A stretch of DNA of 64,000 bases from Zoogloea sp016790385 (GTDB taxonomy: Bacteria > Pseudomonadota > Gammaproteobacteria > Burkholderiales > Rhodocyclaceae): NCBI RefSeq assembly GCF_041916735.1, contig NZ_JAYRYY010000001.1; one strand, given 5' to 3'. The position numbers and the translations under genes were made by a program. Shown here in pieces: positions 61,543 to 64,000 of this stretch. A model generated the notes under the pieces. The model was not told the DNA's origin. It ran no database searches and saw only the letters and a list, made by a program, of their open reading frames with translations. Positions within the stretch are counted from its first letter, which is position 1. Each line of letters begins with the position of its first letter.

Positions 61543-63093
61543 TTAGAACCGGATGGAGACCGAGCCCACAATGGCGTTCTCGGTGTAGGAAGTGACGCCT
61601 TTGCCCTCACTGTTTCGGACCAGAATGGAGCCGTTGGTCTTGGGCGTAAACTGGGTCATGAGCGCAACCGAAATGCGCCGGGTACGATTGCTCAGATCAA
61701 CGGCGGTGCTGGAATTCTCCTGTTGGCTGCGAATGAGCGTCAGCCCGACGTTGGCTGACGTGATTGGCGTCAGGAGATGCGTAAGACTGAGTGTGCCGCT
61801 GGTGTCCTGGATTCGGGTATTCGACGAGAAATCCGGTCCAAGGGCGAACTCCTGGCTGCTGAGGGTCGAACGTTCGGAGCGATAAGCCGAGAACTGCACC
61901 GTATTTCTCGGCGTGACATACATCACTTCAAGATTGAGGCGTCGGTCCAGAAAGACGCCACTCGAAAGTACGGCCTGACTCACACCAAGGCGGCTTGGAA
62001 GCCCGCGGTCAGCAATATACGCGCGTACATAAGCATCCCGCTCGGCCAGATCAGGGAAACGGGCCGCAGTCATCGACATCAGCAAACCATATGTGTCGAA
62101 CTGCGACAGCGTGTTGAGGGACTGACTGGTGGAACTCGCGTCCTTTGAATAACGGGCTGTCAGAATATAGCGCCCGCTCTGATGGTTGACGCTTGCCTGA
62201 TAGCCGGGCCCAAAGAACCGATCCTCCCACAGCCCGGAGAACTTGGTATGGGGGCTTGCAACCCAATCCAAGCCAACCCCCGTAATGGTCGAGCGCTTGT
62301 CCTCGACCGACCGGAAGTTGTTCGACTCCGACCCCGCAATGAGACGCATCTGAAGCTGCGGATTGAACTGGAACAATGCGCTGCCGCGAATCGAGCTGCT
62401 GTTCAGGTCACGTCGGTTCGAGTACTGGATGGTGTTGTCCGCCACAGCAACCGACCATCCCGCTTTGCCAAAGGCATTGGGATCGGAAACATTGGCCGAA
62501 ATGGAGTGGCTCTGCATCTTCTGGAATGTCGACGAAGAAGTATCCGTATCCGTCAGGGAGTAGCGAAGCTCGGCCTTCCCAGTGGATGCAAACCTCCCCG
62601 TGACATACGGGCTGATCATGATGTTACGAACGCTCGTCTGATTGGAGCGACCGGTCAGGCTGTCGCCAGACTGGACGCCAAGACTGGAAAGCGCTTCCTG
62701 GGTAACCGATGCCTGCATATCAACAAAGGCCAGATTCTCCCAGGCTGTGAGCTTGCCGTCCCCGCGCAGGGTCAGATAACCCCGGCTGAGATCCGAATCG
62801 CGACCGTATAGCGATGCATTGAATGCAGCCTGCAGATTGCCCTTGAGACGGCCACCGTTGGATCGCGCCACGACACTCGGGCTGACCGTCGTGATCCACT
62901 CGCTCTTGGCATTGGCGCTATCACGCAATTGCACATTGTCGGTGATCGTTTCGGAGACGTTGACCGACGTCTGGAAGACCGGCGCCTGGGCAGACGTCTG
63001 AGCGAACGCGGGAGAGGCGAATGCCGCAGACATGGCGGCGCCGCACAGGGTCGGCAGAAAACCGTGATGCGGGGGGTAGCGAAGGAGCTTCAC
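61543..63093 (-). CDS. Outer-membrane beta-barrel protein, XrtA/PEP-CTERM system (TIGR03016-like)
   Basis: 516 aa. GTG 63093 is chosen: GGAGGG lies just upstream, and it overlaps the kinase TGA (GTGA at 63090-63093). Signal peptide KLLRYPPHHGFLPTLCGAAM then SAAFASPAFA-QT. Mature protein is an alternating-hydrophobic barrel that ends NAIVGSVSIRF, with the terminal Phe needed for BAM recognition. VSETITDNVQL is typical of the family. Probably a polysaccharide export channel or outer-membrane component. Confidence 0.9.
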   Translation of the reverse strand: MKLLRYPPHHGFLPTLCGAAMSAAFASPAFAQTSAQAPVFQTSVNVSETITDNVQLRDSANAKSEWITTVSPSVVARSNGGRLKGNLQAAFNASLYGRDSDLSRGYLTLRGDGKLTAWENLAFVDMQASVTQEALSSLGVQSGDSLTGRSNQTSVRNIMISPYVTGRFASTGKAELRYSLTDTDTSSSTFQKMQSHSISANVSDPNAFGKAGWSVAVADNTIQYSNRRDLNSSSIRGSALFQFNPQLQMRLIAGSESNNFRSVEDKRSTITGVGLDWVASPHTKFSGLWEDRFFGPGYQASVNHQSGRYILTARYSKDASSTSQSLNTLSQFDTYGLLMSMTAARFPDLAERDAYVRAYIADRGLPSRLGVSQAVLSSGVFLDRRLNLEVMYVTPRNTVQFSAYRSERSTLSSQEFALGPDFSSNTRIQDTSGTLSLTHLLTPITSANVGLTLIRSQQENSSTAVDLSNRTRRISVALMTQFTPKTNGSILVRNSEGKGVTSYTENAIVGSVSIRF

Positions 63094-64000
63094 GCACCCT
63101 CCCTCGGCCCTTGACCGTAGCCATAGCCATAGCCGTATCCATACCCGTATCCGTACGATCCGCCGCTGGTCTGCTGCGCCTTGTTCAGCAGCATCAGCCT
63201 CACCGGGCAAGAATCGATGGTGCCCAAAGCCTGCTTGACGGCCGCCTGAGTGGTTCGGTTCGCCTCGACAACCATCACGATCTGCCCCATATGGGTGGCA
63301 AGCACGCGGGACTCCGTCGTGACCAGAAGCGGGGGGGAATCAAAGACGATGATCCGGTCTGAATAACGATCCGCCAGCTCGGCCAGCAGATGGTTCATCG
63401 CATCGCTGGCGAGCAGCTCGGTTGCCCTCGGATGAGGCGTCCCGGCCGGAAGGATGCTGAGCTTCTCGATATTCGTCTTGAGGAGTACGTCCCCCAGATG
63501 CTTGTCGTTGGAGGTCAGCACATCCATCAACCCTTTGCGCGGCGGCAGACCGAGGATGTTGAGAACCGAAGGACGGGAGACATCCGCATCGATCAGCAGC
63601 ACCGTGTGATCCAGCTCCATGGCCATGCTGATGGCAAGGTTGATGGAACTGAAGCTCTTGCCCTCGCCAGGAAGCGAACTCGTGACCATGATCAGATTGG
63701 CATTCTTGACCTCTGCCGCCCCTTTCCCCTGTACATTTCGCAGCAGTGGGCGCTTGACGATACGGAATTCGTCGCCGATCAAGGAACGCGGTGCATTGGG
63801 AGTGACGATTCCGATCGAGTGGAGACGGTCAAGATCAATGTCGACAAAACGATCCGGATTCTGGACGCGGGATACGTCGGGCGCGGGGGCGGTTTGCTCA
63901 ACGGCCGCAGGCGTTGGCGCCGGGGTCTGAATCGCAGTCGTCGTTGCTGTCGGCTCCTGACCAATGGGCTCCAGTCGCTCGACAGTGTCCCCATTACCCG
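63090..64000 (-). CDS. XrtA-associated tyrosine autokinase, cut by window end
   Basis: The frame is open from the stop at 63090 to the window edge, so the N-terminus is missing. A Pro/Thr/Ala-rich linker precedes DIDLDRLHSIGIVTPNAP and IGDEFRIVKRPLLR, typical of the TIGR03018 tyrosine kinases. Walker A SSLPGEGKSFSSINLA, Walker A' LLIDADVSRPS, Walker B IIVFDSPPLL are BY-kinase signatures. The C-terminus is seven Tyr-Gly pairs, probably the autophosphorylated tyrosine cluster. It should regulate polymer export together with a chain-length protein that would lie beyond the window. Confidence 0.93.
   Translation of the reverse strand, partial: GNGDTVERLEPIGQEPTATTTAIQTPAPTPAAVEQTAPAPDVSRVQNPDRFVDIDLDRLHSIGIVTPNAPRSLIGDEFRIVKRPLLRNVQGKGAAEVKNANLIMVTSSLPGEGKSFSSINLAISMAMELDHTVLLIDADVSRPSVLNILGLPPRKGLMDVLTSNDKHLGDVLLKTNIEKLSILPAGTPHPRATELLASDAMNHLLAELADRYSDRIIVFDSPPLLVTTESRVLATHMGQIVMVVEANRTTQAAVKQALGTIDSCPVRLMLLNKAQQTSGGSYGYGYGYGYGYGYGQGPREGA
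63114..63155. repeat. Seven-unit Tyr-Gly (6-base) repeat at the kinase C-terminus
   Basis: 42 bases on the minus strand encode seven consecutive Tyr-Gly units. The plus strand shows units like gccata, tccata, cccgta. The units are not identical at the third codon positions (TAC/TAT and GGN), so it is an amino-acid-level more than nucleotide-level repeat, but six-base length changes would keep frame. Confidence 0.9.

Noticed and set aside
63117..63155. Possible CRISPR or tandem DNA repeat array at the kinase end
   Set aside because: Units are six bases, coding (Tyr-Gly) and have no spacers.

Overview
The window is a chromosomal segment of a GC-rich betaproteobacterium, most likely from the Rhodocyclales (Azoarcus/Thauera/Zoogloea/Dechloromonas-type). 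This rests on protein style and gene order only: an exosortase A (XrtA)/PEP-CTERM exopolysaccharide cluster, a Fur-type box in front of hemP-bfd, a tsaB-rimI-udg operon, yciB-yciI-bolA-ppiC, and ispD-ispF. The genus cannot be fixed from sequence reading alone. No tRNA, rRNA, insertion sequence, prophage, CRISPR array or replication origin was seen. Coding density is very high; only one gap exceeds 300 bases (5336-5747).

Left part (1-22300): a partial REC-GGDEF response regulator cut by the window edge; an AcuI-type reductase; an HDOD protein; the ABC-F ATPase Uup; the iron-regulated pair hemP-bfd; a small unknown protein with a strong terminator; a tight minus-strand run relA - CDF transporter - yaaA - DUF445 - M14 carboxypeptidase; mtfA; a host-attachment-family protein; one PEP-CTERM protein (a candidate substrate of the exosortase encoded 42 kb away); ispD-ispF; an MgtC/DUF4010 membrane protein; the AmmeMemoRadiSam genes (B, A, radical SAM) followed by an overlapping alpha/beta-hydrolase; and tadA - L,D-transpeptidase - GNAT.

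Middle part (22300-45200): a large orphan multi-PAS histidine kinase; lemA with two TPM-domain proteins; tsaB-rimI-udg; an OmpR/EnvZ-type two-component pair; an ETHE1-like persulfide dioxygenase coupled to a truncated hemoglobin; yciB-yciI-bolA-ppiC; rpsT; an operon of retropepsin-like protease, NUDIX hydrolase, CobD/CbiB-family protein and thiolase; a GATase; and a seven-gene minus-strand run argD-argF-argG-DUF2788-ppnP-yajQ-yjfB that ends at a hairpin.

Right part (45397 to the window end, all minus strand, transcribed leftwards): an XrtA exopolysaccharide/protein-sorting locus. In transcription order it has a tyrosine autokinase (cut by the window edge), an outer-membrane protein, an AAA-type ATPase, a polysaccharide deacetylase, a FemAB-like protein, exosortase A fused to EpsI, a glycosyltransferase, an asparagine-synthase-like amidotransferase, two more XrtA-type glycosyltransferases, then a further glycosyltransferase, a PaaK/CapK-like adenylate-forming enzyme, a second NodB deacetylase, an O-antigen-ligase-like protein and a small TPR protein. 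Several junctions are stop/start overlaps (63090, 60461, 56932, 53808, 50160), which suggests coupled expression. The proteins would together build, modify and export an extracellular polysaccharide and process PEP-CTERM proteins to the surface, as in biofilm- or floc-forming relatives.

The parts most worth follow-up are the four-gene AmmeMemoRadiSam operon, the non-canonical module at the downstream end of the XrtA locus, the Tyr-Gly repeat tail of the tyrosine kinase, and a GGGGCC repeat inside the uracil-DNA glycosylase gene. None of these proves a new system by itself.
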